Source of the DNA: an uncultured Pseudomonadota bacterium
GTDB lineage: Bacteria; Myxococcota_A; UBA796; GCA-2862545
Assembly (NCBI GenBank): GCA_937891875.1
Contig: CALATR010000102.1
Location: forward strand, 1 to 7,997
Reading direction: 5' to 3'
Length of the DNA stretch: 7,997 nucleotides
Within the stretch, counting starts at the first letter, position 1. The number at the start of each line of letters is the position of its first letter. The translations under genes were made by a program, and so were the position numbers. Below the pieces are notes generated by a model, which did not search any database, had not been told where the DNA came from, and saw nothing but the letters and a program-made list of their open reading frames with translations. This document shows, one piece after another, positions 1 to 7,997 of this stretch.

Positions 1-385
1 ACCCGACGCTGCCGGTGGTGCCGAGGTTGCCGTTGCCCTTCTTGAAGTGGCTGCGGACATTGGCGACCGTGCGGGTGGGGTTGTCGGTGGCGGTCTCGAC
101 CAGGATGGCGACGCCGTGGGGGCCGTAGCCCTCGTAGATGAGCGTCTGGTAGTCCTCGGCGCCCTCTCCCGAGGCCCGGGCGATGGCGCTCTCGACCTTG
201 TCCTTGGGCATGTTCGCGCTGCGTGCGTTCTGCACGGCGCGACGCAGGGCCGGGTTGGCGTCCGGGTCCGGGCCGCCCTCCTTCACCGCGATGACGATCT
301 CCTTGGAGATGCGGGTGAAGGCCTTGGCGACGCGCGCGTTGCGCTTGAAGATCGTCGCCTTTCGCTTCTCGAACATGCGGCCCAC
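1..385 (-). CDS. yebC: YebC/PmpR-family regulator, 3' end missing
   Basis: The first 128 codons of a YebC/PmpR/TACO1-family protein read on the minus strand; the gene continues past the left edge (about 240 residues are usual). The protein begins MGRMFEKRKATIFKRNARVA and carries the family core 'GGPDPDANPALRRAV', 'ANMPKDKVESAI', 'YEGYGPHGVAILVE' and 'TDNPTRTVANVR'. This N-terminus is the short MGR-x-FE-x-RK form rather than the 'SGHSKW' form of E. coli YebC. Family members are described as DNA-binding transcriptional regulators and, more recently, as helpers of translation at stretches such as polyproline; the sequence cannot decide between these. I chose GTG at 385 because it has a good ribosome binding site (GGAGG, 6 nt upstream) and restores the conserved MGR; the ATG at 376 is too far from that site. 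It is transcribed divergently from dnaE. Confidence 0.93.
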   Translation of the reverse strand, partial: MGRMFEKRKATIFKRNARVAKAFTRISKEIVIAVKEGGPDPDANPALRRAVQNARSANMPKDKVESAIARASGEGAEDYQTLIYEGYGPHGVAILVETATDNPTRTVANVRSHFKKGNGNLGTTGSVG

Positions 386-539
386 CGGGTCCTCCCTGCG
401 TCCGTCGGTGATGGCGGGGCGCGTAACCTGCCCGGGCGGGGGTAGGGGAGAGCGGTCCGGTGTTCGTGCCGGACAGGATCTGACCGATGGCCGGGATACG
501 ACGCCCAACCGTCGCCTGAACGAGCCGCAGGAACGCGCG
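386..539. other. Divergent yebC/dnaE intergenic region
   Basis: This 154-bp gap must carry the 5' signals of both divergent genes. On the minus strand its edge holds the GGAGG ribosome binding site of yebC. A 6-bp inverted repeat, GTCCGG (455-460) and CCGGAC (469-474) around an 8-nt loop, lies near the middle and could be an operator half-site pair or a small leader hairpin. I see no convincing -35/-10 pair on either strand; the closest on the plus strand (CGGACA at 470, GATACG at 495, spacer 19) is poor. Confidence 0.35.
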
Positions 540-4169
<3,630 letters not shown>

Positions 4170-4235
4170 GATCGGGGTCCCGCCGCGCGTCCCACCTCTG
4201 CGCCTCCCGCCCTGCGCCCCCACCCCGGCGACCCC

Positions 4236-5045
4236 ATGCCGACCTCGTCCCCGATCCTGACGGCCTCGACCGGCCTGCTGCTCCTGCTGCTGTCGACCCT
4301 CGCGCGCTCCGAGGAGACCGCACCCGGCGAGCCCATCGAGGTGCGGGACGCGCTGTCCGGCGGGGCGGTCGTCAACTGGTCCCGGCTCACGGTCGAGGCC
4401 AGCTACAGCCACCAGGGCAGCGGCGTCGCCGGGCGGCAGCAGGCGACCGAGCAGCTCGCCCGCCAGCGGATCGGTCCCGCCATCCAGGACGGCATCCCGC
4501 AGGTCTACGCGACCTCTCCGCTGACCATCGGTGATCTGATGGAGCAGCCCGAGCACGGCGAGGTCCTTCGCAACCGCATCAAGCTGTGGGCGGTCTCCGA
4601 GGCCACCTACTTCGCCTCGGGCACGGTAGCGCTCGACGGCGAGCTGGACCTGACCGAGTACCTGCGTCCGTGGACCCGCGACAACGCCACCGAGCCCCCG
4701 GAGACACCCACGGTGTCGGCCTACACGGGACTGGTGATCGATGCCCGGAGCACCAGCGTGCAGCCGGCCTTTGCCCCGCGGATCCTGGGCACCGAGGGCG
4801 ATGAGCTGTGGGACGGCAAGCTGTGGACCACGGCGGTGTTGGTGCGCTCGCCCGCGGTGTGGGTCGCCGATCCCGCGCACCCGGCCAGCGCGAGGGCAGG
4901 GGAGAGCCCGCTGGTCGTGAGCGCCCGGGCCGCGCGGGGGGCGGACCTCGTGCTCGACGTCGACGGCACCGCCGCCGTGCGCCGCCACCTCGTGGGATCC
5001 CCCGCTCTGGGGGAAGGCCGGGTGGTGGTCCTGGTCAGCCGGTGA
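4236..5045 (+). CDS. Secreted LPP20/FlgT-like protein
   Basis: A 269-residue protein with a clear signal peptide: a short N-region, a hydrophobic core (GLLLLLLSTLA, residues 13-23) and a likely cut near Ala-Arg-Ser. There is no lipobox Cys, so it should be periplasmic or secreted rather than a lipoprotein. After this comes a segment resembling the LPP20/FlgT N-terminal fold: 'LTVEASYSHQGSG', an Ala/Arg/Gln-rich helix (AGRQQATEQLARQRIGPAIQ), 'IPQVYATSPLTIGDLM', then 'ATYFASGTVALDGELDL'. A second conserved block reads 'YTGLVIDARSTSVQPAFAPR' (about 167-186), as in many uncharacterised LPP20-like proteins, followed by 'ARAGESPLVVSARA'. These resemblances are from memory and were not searched. Known relatives act at the cell surface or around the flagellar base, but no flagellar gene is seen here, so I give no specific function. 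It begins 66 nt after dnaE without a clear ribosome binding site and overlaps lipB by 4 nt. Confidence 0.82.
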   Translation: MPTSSPILTASTGLLLLLLSTLARSEETAPGEPIEVRDALSGGAVVNWSRLTVEASYSHQGSGVAGRQQATEQLARQRIGPAIQDGIPQVYATSPLTIGDLMEQPEHGEVLRNRIKLWAVSEATYFASGTVALDGELDLTEYLRPWTRDNATEPPETPTVSAYTGLVIDARSTSVQPAFAPRILGTEGDELWDGKLWTTAVLVRSPAVWVADPAHPASARAGESPLVVSARAARGADLVLDVDGTAAVRRHLVGSPALGEGRVVVLVSR

Positions 5046-5755
5046 GCGCGGCTCCTGGGCGCGAGGCGCTGCGCAGCCCCAGCCAGGTCTGGGCCGAGGA
5101 TCGCGTGGACGTGCGATTCTGCGGTCGGGTCCCGTACCTGGACGCCCTGGCCTGGCAGCGCCAGCGGCGGGCGGACGTGATCGCGGGCGAGGCCCAGGAG
5201 GCCTTGTGGATGTTCGAGCACCCCTGGGTGCTCACCACCGGCCGGCGGCGGGTGCAGGACCTGCCCCCCGAGCCCTTCTGGGCACAGCGGGGGATCCCGG
5301 TCGTTCCGACCGAGCGGGGTGGCCTCGCGACCCTGCACGGCCCGGGGCAGCTGGTGGGCAGTCTCGTGCTGCGACTCAGATCGCGGGGGCTCGGCGTGCA
5401 GCGCACGGTGCGGGCGCTCGAGGAAGGGCTCATCCGCTGGCTGGCCGGTCTGGGAATCCGCGCCGCGCGCCGCGAGGGGGCTCCCGGGGTCTGGGTCGGA
5501 GGTGACAAGATCGCGAGCGTCGGCCTGCACATCCAGCGCGACGTGACCCTGCACGGCTTCGCCCTCAACCTGTCCGTACCCATCGAGCCCTACGGCTGGT
5601 TCGTGCCCTGCGGGGTGGCGGATGCGGGCACGACCTCGGTGCTCCTGCAGCGCGGCTCGGCACCGTCTCCCGGAGAAGCCGCCTCAGACGTCGCAGATCA
5701 GGTGATGTGGTCGTTGCTCGAATCCGCCGTTGACAGCCCCGCTGCTCACCGATAA
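5042..5755 (+). CDS. lipB: Octanoyl-[ACP]:protein N-octanoyltransferase
   Basis: Transfers the octanoyl group from acyl carrier protein to the lipoyl domains of 2-oxo-acid dehydrogenases and the glycine cleavage H protein; LipA then inserts sulfur. The 237-residue product has the LipB signatures: 'RGGLATLHGPGQLVGSLVL' (the family RGG-x-x-T-x-HGPGQ-x-x-Y/G motif, His99), 'GVWVGGDKIASVGLHI' with catalytic Lys156, and 'WFVPCGVADAGTTSV' with the acyl-thioester nucleophile Cys190. The Lys-to-Cys distance of 34 residues equals that of E. coli LipB (135/169). The GTG start at 5042 overlaps the upstream TGA as GTGA, implying translational coupling with the LPP20-like gene; a start further upstream would add sequence antagonistic to that gene. 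The first 15 or so residues are a short non-conserved extension. No lipA is visible in the window. The gene's last codons contain a candidate promoter for the downstream tRNA. Confidence 0.96.
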   Translation: MSAAPGREALRSPSQVWAEDRVDVRFCGRVPYLDALAWQRQRRADVIAGEAQEALWMFEHPWVLTTGRRRVQDLPPEPFWAQRGIPVVPTERGGLATLHGPGQLVGSLVLRLRSRGLGVQRTVRALEEGLIRWLAGLGIRAARREGAPGVWVGGDKIASVGLHIQRDVTLHGFALNLSVPIEPYGWFVPCGVADAGTTSVLLQRGSAPSPGEAASDVADQVMWSLLESAVDSPAAHR

Positions 5756-5758
5756 ACC
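5730..5758 (+). promoter_or_regulatory. Candidate sigma-70-type promoter for tRNA-Val/infC
   Basis: A perfect TTGACA (5730-5735) lies in the last codons of lipB, in a region otherwise poor in A and T. The -10 element would be GATAAA (5751-5756, 15-bp spacer, 4 of 6 matches) or TAAACC (5753-5758, 17-bp spacer, 3 of 6). Transcription would begin around 5763-5766, about 70 nt ahead of tRNA-Val. It is the best promoter-like pair I found in the window, but the -10 is imperfect and the -35 also encodes lipB residues Val-Asp-Ser. Confidence 0.45.
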
Positions 5759-5833
5759 CGGAGGGCTTCGCGGGGATGACCCCTGGGTCGACCTCGTAGA
5801 GCACTACACCGGAGCCCTGGTTCCGGATCCTGA

Positions 5834-5905
5834 AGGAACGTAGCTCAGCGGGAGAGCACTGCCCTGACACGGCAGGGGTCGGCGGTTCGAATCCGCCCGT
5901 TCCTA
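5834..5905 (+). tRNA. tRNA-Val(GAC)
   Basis: A complete 72-nt cloverleaf without encoded CCA. Acceptor stem AGGAACG (5834-5840) pairs fully with CGTTCCT (5898-5904); the D arm is GCTC-AGCGGGA-GAGC (5843-5857); the anticodon stem CTGCC/GGCAG encloses the loop CTGACAC with anticodon GAC at 5866-5868, which reads GTC and GTT (Val). The variable loop has 5 nt (5876-5880) and the T arm is GGCGG-TTCGAAT-CCGCC. The discriminator is A (5905), the usual base for valine. The next bases are TAC, so CCA must be added by the nucleotidyltransferase. It lies 78 nt after lipB and 91 nt before infC on the same strand. Confidence 0.97.
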
Positions 5906-5912
5906 TACACTT

Positions 5913-5939
5913 GCGGGCAGGGCATCATGCCCTGCCCGC
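5913..5939 (+). terminator. Perfect 13-bp hairpin between tRNA-Val and infC
   Basis: GCGGGCAGGGCAT (5913-5925) and ATGCCCTGCCCGC (5927-5939) are exact reverse complements around a single C; in RNA this gives a stem of about 11-12 bp with a tight loop. It starts 7 nt after the tRNA. The stem is followed by T-C-T-G-T-C-T-C, not a proper run of T, so it is at best a weak intrinsic terminator. It could instead be an attenuator ahead of infC, or a 3' boundary for processing of the tRNA precursor. No promoter-like sequence is visible between the hairpin and infC, which favours read-through or attenuation over a hard stop. Confidence 0.55.
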
Positions 5940-5996
5940 TCTGTCTCAGGGCCCGCCCCGAGACCCCCAACGACCCACCCGAACAGAGAGCTGCCC

Positions 5997-6731
5997 TTGC
6001 GCCGTGGTCCCCGTCGCCGCCGTCCGCCGACACCCGAGAAGGATGACATCCGCGTCAACCGGCGCATTCGCGCGCCGCGCGTGCTGGTGATCGACGAGCA
6101 GGGGAACAAGCTCGGCGAGTTCATGACCCCCGATGCCGTCCGGCTCGCCCAGGAGCGCGGTCTGGATCTGGTCGAGGTCGCCCCCAACGCTCGTCCACCC
6201 GTCTGCCGCGTCGCTGACTACGGCAAGATGAAGTACGAGAAGAAGAAGCGGGATGCAGCCGCGCGCAAGAACCAGGCGCAGCAGCAGCTCAAGGAAGTCA
6301 AGGTCCGCCCCAAGACCGATGACCACGACATGGCGGTCAAGGTCGGCCACGCGCGCCGCTTCCTGGAGCAGGGCAACAAGGTCAAGGTCACCGTGCGCTT
6401 CCGCGGACGCGAGCGTGCCCACCTCGACATCGGCGCCCAGCAGTGCATGCGCGTCGCCGAGGCGGTCAAGGAGATCGGCATCGTGGAGAGCCCCCCGCGC
6501 ATGGAGGGCCGCCAGATGTTCATGATCCTCGCCCCGGACAAGCGTGCCCTGGCTGCGCTGCAGAAGAAGCGCGCCGCCGAGGCCGCGGCTCGTGGGGAGG
6601 ATCCCGCGGCCGCCGCCGAGCTGGATGATCTCGAAGACGACATCGACGACGATGACGACGATGACGACGACGATGATGACTACGACGACGATGAGGATGA
6701 CGGCGACGACGAGGGCGACGACGAGGAGTAG
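5997..6731 (+). CDS. infC: Translation initiation factor IF-3, acidic tail
   Basis: IF3 binds the 30S subunit, keeps it from joining 50S early and checks the start codon and initiator tRNA. The 244-residue product has a basic N-terminal arm (RRGPRRRR), the IF3-N domain (about 17-87, 'IRVNRRIRAPRVLVID', 'RPPVCRVADYGKMKYEKKK') containing the family signature, a linker, and the IF3-C domain (about 97-181, 'LKEVKVRPKTDDHDMAVKV', 'VTVRFRGRERAH', 'GRQMFMILAP'). A usual IF3 ends near residue 181; here an Ala/Lys-rich helix and then a highly acidic stretch (208-244, 31 of 37 residues Asp or Glu, with 12 Asp in a row at 217-228) follow. I chose TTG at 5997 because it directly precedes the usual basic arm; a weak GAGAG lies 6 nt upstream. 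CTG at 5991 is possible. A non-ATG start is typical of infC and allows IF3 to limit its own translation; that this holds here is inferred. It is the first gene of an infC-rpmI-rplT operon. Confidence 0.97.
   Translation: MRRGPRRRRPPTPEKDDIRVNRRIRAPRVLVIDEQGNKLGEFMTPDAVRLAQERGLDLVEVAPNARPPVCRVADYGKMKYEKKKRDAAARKNQAQQQLKEVKVRPKTDDHDMAVKVGHARRFLEQGNKVKVTVRFRGRERAHLDIGAQQCMRVAEAVKEIGIVESPPRMEGRQMFMILAPDKRALAALQKKRAAEAAARGEDPAAAAELDDLEDDIDDDDDDDDDDDDYDDDEDDGDDEGDDEE
6645..6728 (+). repeat. GAY trinucleotide tract in infC 3' end
   Basis: The end of infC is an almost uninterrupted series of GAC, GAT and GAG codons, including twelve consecutive GAY codons at 6645-6680. GAC and GAT are mixed irregularly, so the tract is not a pure microsatellite, but it is low in complexity and could gain or lose codons in steps of three without breaking the frame. 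Confidence 0.85.
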
Positions 6732-6768
6732 GTCGGCCGGGACCCCGTCGCGGAGGTCTCCGTGACGG
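6731..6768 (+). promoter_or_regulatory. Two hairpins directly after infC
   Basis: Beginning at the last base of the infC stop codon, GGTC (6731-6734) can pair with GACC (6741-6744). Immediately after it, CCGTCGCGGA (6745-6754) pairs with TCCGTGACGG (6759-6768) around GGTC, a 10-bp stem with one G-U pair. No T run follows, so an intrinsic terminator is unlikely. Being in the 157-nt infC-rpmI spacer, the stems could be a processing site, an attenuator, or part of an L20-binding leader for rpmI-rplT; which one is inference. The rest of the spacer (6769-6888) holds only smaller GC-rich stems and the rpmI ribosome binding site AGGAG at 6878-6882. Confidence 0.4.
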
Positions 6769-6888
6769 TGTCGCTGGCGCGATACCCACCCATCGATTAG
6801 ACGCCCGGGTCGTTTGTGGAGCCCCACGGCTACCACATGATCGTATTCACCGAGACGTCCGGCCCCCCGGTCGGAGCAGGAGCTCTCG

Positions 6889-7086
6889 ATGCCCAAGATG
6901 AAGTCCCACCGCGGTGCCGCCAAGCGCTTCAAGCTGACCGGCTCCGGCAAGGTCAAGTTCAAGCACGCCAACATGCAGCACAACTTCGGGTCCATGAGCA
7001 AGGTGCAGAAGAAGCGCCTGATCAAGACCGGCATCATGCGCGAAGAGGACGCCCGCAAGGTGCGTCGCATGCTGCGCGGCGGATAG
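6889..7086 (+). CDS. rpmI: 50S ribosomal protein L35
   Basis: A 65-residue, strongly basic protein that matches bL35 over its whole length: MPKMKSHRGAAKRFKLTGSG at the N-terminus, then 'KHANMQHNFGSMSKVQKKRL' and the C-terminal 'ARKVRRMLRGG'. bL35 is a late-assembling, buried protein of the large subunit. The ATG at 6889 is supported by AGGAG 6 nt upstream and by the universal MPK(M/L)K start. It lies between infC and rplT in the usual order, but both spacers (157 and 174 nt) are longer than is common for this operon. Confidence 0.97.
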   Translation: MPKMKSHRGAAKRFKLTGSGKVKFKHANMQHNFGSMSKVQKKRLIKTGIMREEDARKVRRMLRGG

Positions 7087-7094
7087 ACCAGTCA

Positions 7095-7138
7095 CTTCGC
7101 TCGGCTTCGCCTCGCTGCGCGCATCGGCCTTCGGCCTT
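7095..7138 (+). repeat. Short imperfect tandem repeats in rpmI-rplT spacer
   Basis: The spacer after rpmI contains three imperfect 10-bp units beginning CTTCGC (7095), CTTCGC (7105) and CTGCGC (7115), followed by an exact 7-bp tandem duplication, CGGCCTT at 7125-7131 and 7132-7138. GGCCTTCGGCC inside the latter can fold into a small hairpin. There is no coding potential. It may be a copy of a dispersed intergenic element or simple slippage; copies elsewhere in the genome cannot be seen from this window. Confidence 0.5.
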
Positions 7139-7165
7139 GCTTGCAGGTGAGTGCAGCCAACCAGG

Positions 7166-7187
7166 AGTCAGCTGACCGCAGCTGACT
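7166..7187 (+). promoter_or_regulatory. Perfect 9-bp hairpin ahead of rplT
   Basis: AGTCAGCTG (7166-7174) and CAGCTGACT (7179-7187) are exact reverse complements around the 4-nt loop ACCG. The hairpin lies 73 nt before the rplT start in the 174-nt spacer and is followed by a run of C, not T, so it does not look like an intrinsic terminator. It may be an L20 autoregulatory element, an RNA processing site or an attenuator; the sequence alone does not decide. Confidence 0.5.
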
Positions 7188-7260
7188 GCTCCCCCCACCA
7201 ACCTCGCCGCCACCGTTCGGGATCCTCCGTTCCGGGAAGCGGCTCAAGCAGGAGGCCAGC

Positions 7261-7614
7261 ATGGCCCGCGTCAAGCGCGCACAGATCCGCAAGGTGCGCA
7301 AGAAGAAGCTGTTCAAGCGCGCCAAGGGATTCTTCCTCGGTCGCAAGCTGTACCGCCAGGCGAAGGAGCACGTCCTCCGCGCCCAGGCGCAGGAGTTCGT
7401 CGGTCGCAAGCTGCGCAAGCGGCATTTCCGTCGTCTGTGGACCCAGCGCATCAACGCCGCGTCCCGCCTGCACGGGCTGTCCTACAGCAAGTTCATTCAC
7501 GGCCTCAAGACGGCCAACATCGACCTGAACCGGAAGATGCTGGCAGACCTCGCCGTGAACGATCCGGCTGCCTTCAAGGCGGTCGTCGAGCAGGCGAAGG
7601 CTGCCATCAGCTGA
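7261..7614 (+). CDS. rplT: 50S ribosomal protein L20
   Basis: bL20 binds 23S rRNA early in 50S assembly and, in several bacteria, represses its own operon by binding its mRNA leader. The 117-residue product is the normal length and shows the family pattern: a long basic N-terminal extension (MARVKRAQIRKVRKKKLFKRAKGFF begins it), 'RKRHFRRLWTQRINAASR', 'GLSYSKFIHGLK', and the C-terminal 'LADLAVNDPAAFKAVVEQAK'. The first 40 residues diverge more than usual from the common 'RGTVARKRHKK' form. The ATG at 7261 has an excellent ribosome binding site, AGGAGG at 7250-7255, 5 nt upstream, so it is translated independently of rpmI. Its TGA overlaps the next start as TGATG. Confidence 0.98.
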   Translation: MARVKRAQIRKVRKKKLFKRAKGFFLGRKLYRQAKEHVLRAQAQEFVGRKLRKRHFRRLWTQRINAASRLHGLSYSKFIHGLKTANIDLNRKMLADLAVNDPAAFKAVVEQAKAAIS

Positions 7615-7997
7615 TGACCGGGCACCCCCGGCACCTGGCCCGACCACGTGCGCCCTTCTTCGGACGGCGCGCAGGTCGGGCCGCGCTGTTCCTGGGGGTG
7701 GTGCCCCTGCTCGCTGGTGCCGACTGCATCGGCAACTCCGACACCGGCTGGACTCGGTTCAACGGCGCGGACCAGGCCCTGACCATCCCGGTCGGGCCGG
7801 ACGCGCCCACGGAACCGGCGTCGCTCACGCTGACCTCGACGACGGGTACGGTGGACGTCGGTACGTTCACGGTCACGCCGGGCGGTGGTCCGGTGGGCAC
7901 GGAGCACGGCGTCGTGGTCGAGGTGTTCGATGACTACGAGGAGACCGTGGGCCGGGTGACCCTCGTCACCACCGGAGACCGCGGGACCCAGAAGCAC
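7614..7997 (+). CDS. Unrecognised exported protein, 3' end missing
   Basis: An open frame of 128 codons runs from the ATG within the rplT stop (TGATG, 1-nt overlap) to the right edge with no stop. I do not recognise the protein. The N-terminus is basic (RPRAPFFGRRAGR, residues 10-22), followed by a hydrophobic stretch (AALFLGVVPLLAGA, 23-36) and then Asp37-Cys38, consistent with export. The Cys sits where a lipoprotein Cys would, but Asp just before it departs from the usual small residue of a lipobox. The rest is rich in Thr, Val and Gly with short alternating stretches ('SLTLTSTTGTVDVGTFTVTP', 'HGVVVEVFDDYEETVGRVTL'), suggesting a beta-sandwich secreted domain. Codon use is GC-rich at third positions like its neighbours. 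There is only a distant GAAGG 13 nt upstream, so translation probably depends on rplT by termination-reinitiation. Confidence 0.72.
   Translation, partial: MTGHPRHLARPRAPFFGRRAGRAALFLGVVPLLAGADCIGNSDTGWTRFNGADQALTIPVGPDAPTEPASLTLTSTTGTVDVGTFTVTPGGGPVGTEHGVVVEVFDDYEETVGRVTLVTTGDRGTQKH

Noticed and set aside
411..539. ATG at 411 as the dnaE start
   Set aside because: It lacks a ribosome binding site and adds residues with no resemblance to DnaE, whose conserved N-terminus begins exactly at 540.
4721..5554. Minus-strand open frame across the LPP20-like gene and lipB
   Set aside because: It is a shadow of two well-supported plus-strand genes and has no recognisable domain.
5773..5784. GGGG-ATGA-CCCC hairpin after lipB as a terminator
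   Set aside because: The stem is only 4 bp, no T run follows, and the candidate promoter would transcribe through it; likely a chance structure in GC-rich DNA.
5904..5909. TATACA after the tRNA as the -10 box of an infC promoter
   Set aside because: The matching -35 position falls in the tRNA T stem (GGCGGT) and has no resemblance to TTGACA; the bases overlap the tRNA end.
5946..7070. A 374-codon minus-strand open frame across infC and rpmI
   Set aside because: It is antisense to two clear genes, and its Val/Ile-rich middle is simply the complement of the GAY tract, which looks like a membrane segment but is an artefact.

Overview
The window is a compact, very GC-rich bacterial chromosome segment made almost entirely of housekeeping genes. 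Third codon positions are mostly G or C. Several starts are not ATG: TTG for dnaE and infC, GTG for yebC and lipB. The tRNA gene does not encode its CCA end. The short 'MGRMFEKRK' form of YebC, the LPP20/FlgT-like secreted protein and the overall gene style suggest a Gram-negative, perhaps Myxococcota or other deltaproteobacterial-type organism. That placement is an inference and is weak.

Layout: (1) the 5' part of a yebC-family regulator on the minus strand (1-385, continuing beyond the left edge); (2) a 154-bp divergent intergenic region; (3) dnaE, the replicative DNA polymerase III alpha subunit, on the plus strand (540-4169); (4) a secreted LPP20/FlgT-like protein (4236-5045) whose stop overlaps the start of lipB, the octanoyltransferase (5042-5755); (5) a candidate promoter at the lipB 3' end, then tRNA-Val(GAC) (5834-5905); (6) a perfect 13-bp inverted repeat, then infC, rpmI and rplT (IF3, L35, L20), separated by unusually long spacers that can form hairpins; (7) the beginning of an unrecognised exported protein (7614-7997) that starts in the rplT stop codon and runs off the right edge.

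Functionally the window joins replication (dnaE), lipoylation of 2-oxo-acid dehydrogenases (lipB) and translation (tRNA-Val, IF3, L35, L20). The infC-rpmI-rplT trio is the classic translation operon, but here a tRNA-Val gene sits directly upstream and no thrS is seen in the window.

I see no mobile element, CRISPR array, toxin-antitoxin pair, defence island or convincing new system. The points most worth a second look are a PHP domain in DnaE that has lost several metal ligands, a block of about 50 residues inserted ahead of the DnaE palm, a 37-residue acidic tail on IF3 (31 of 37 residues Asp or Glu), and the structured spacers of the infC operon, including a strong hairpin between tRNA-Val and infC.
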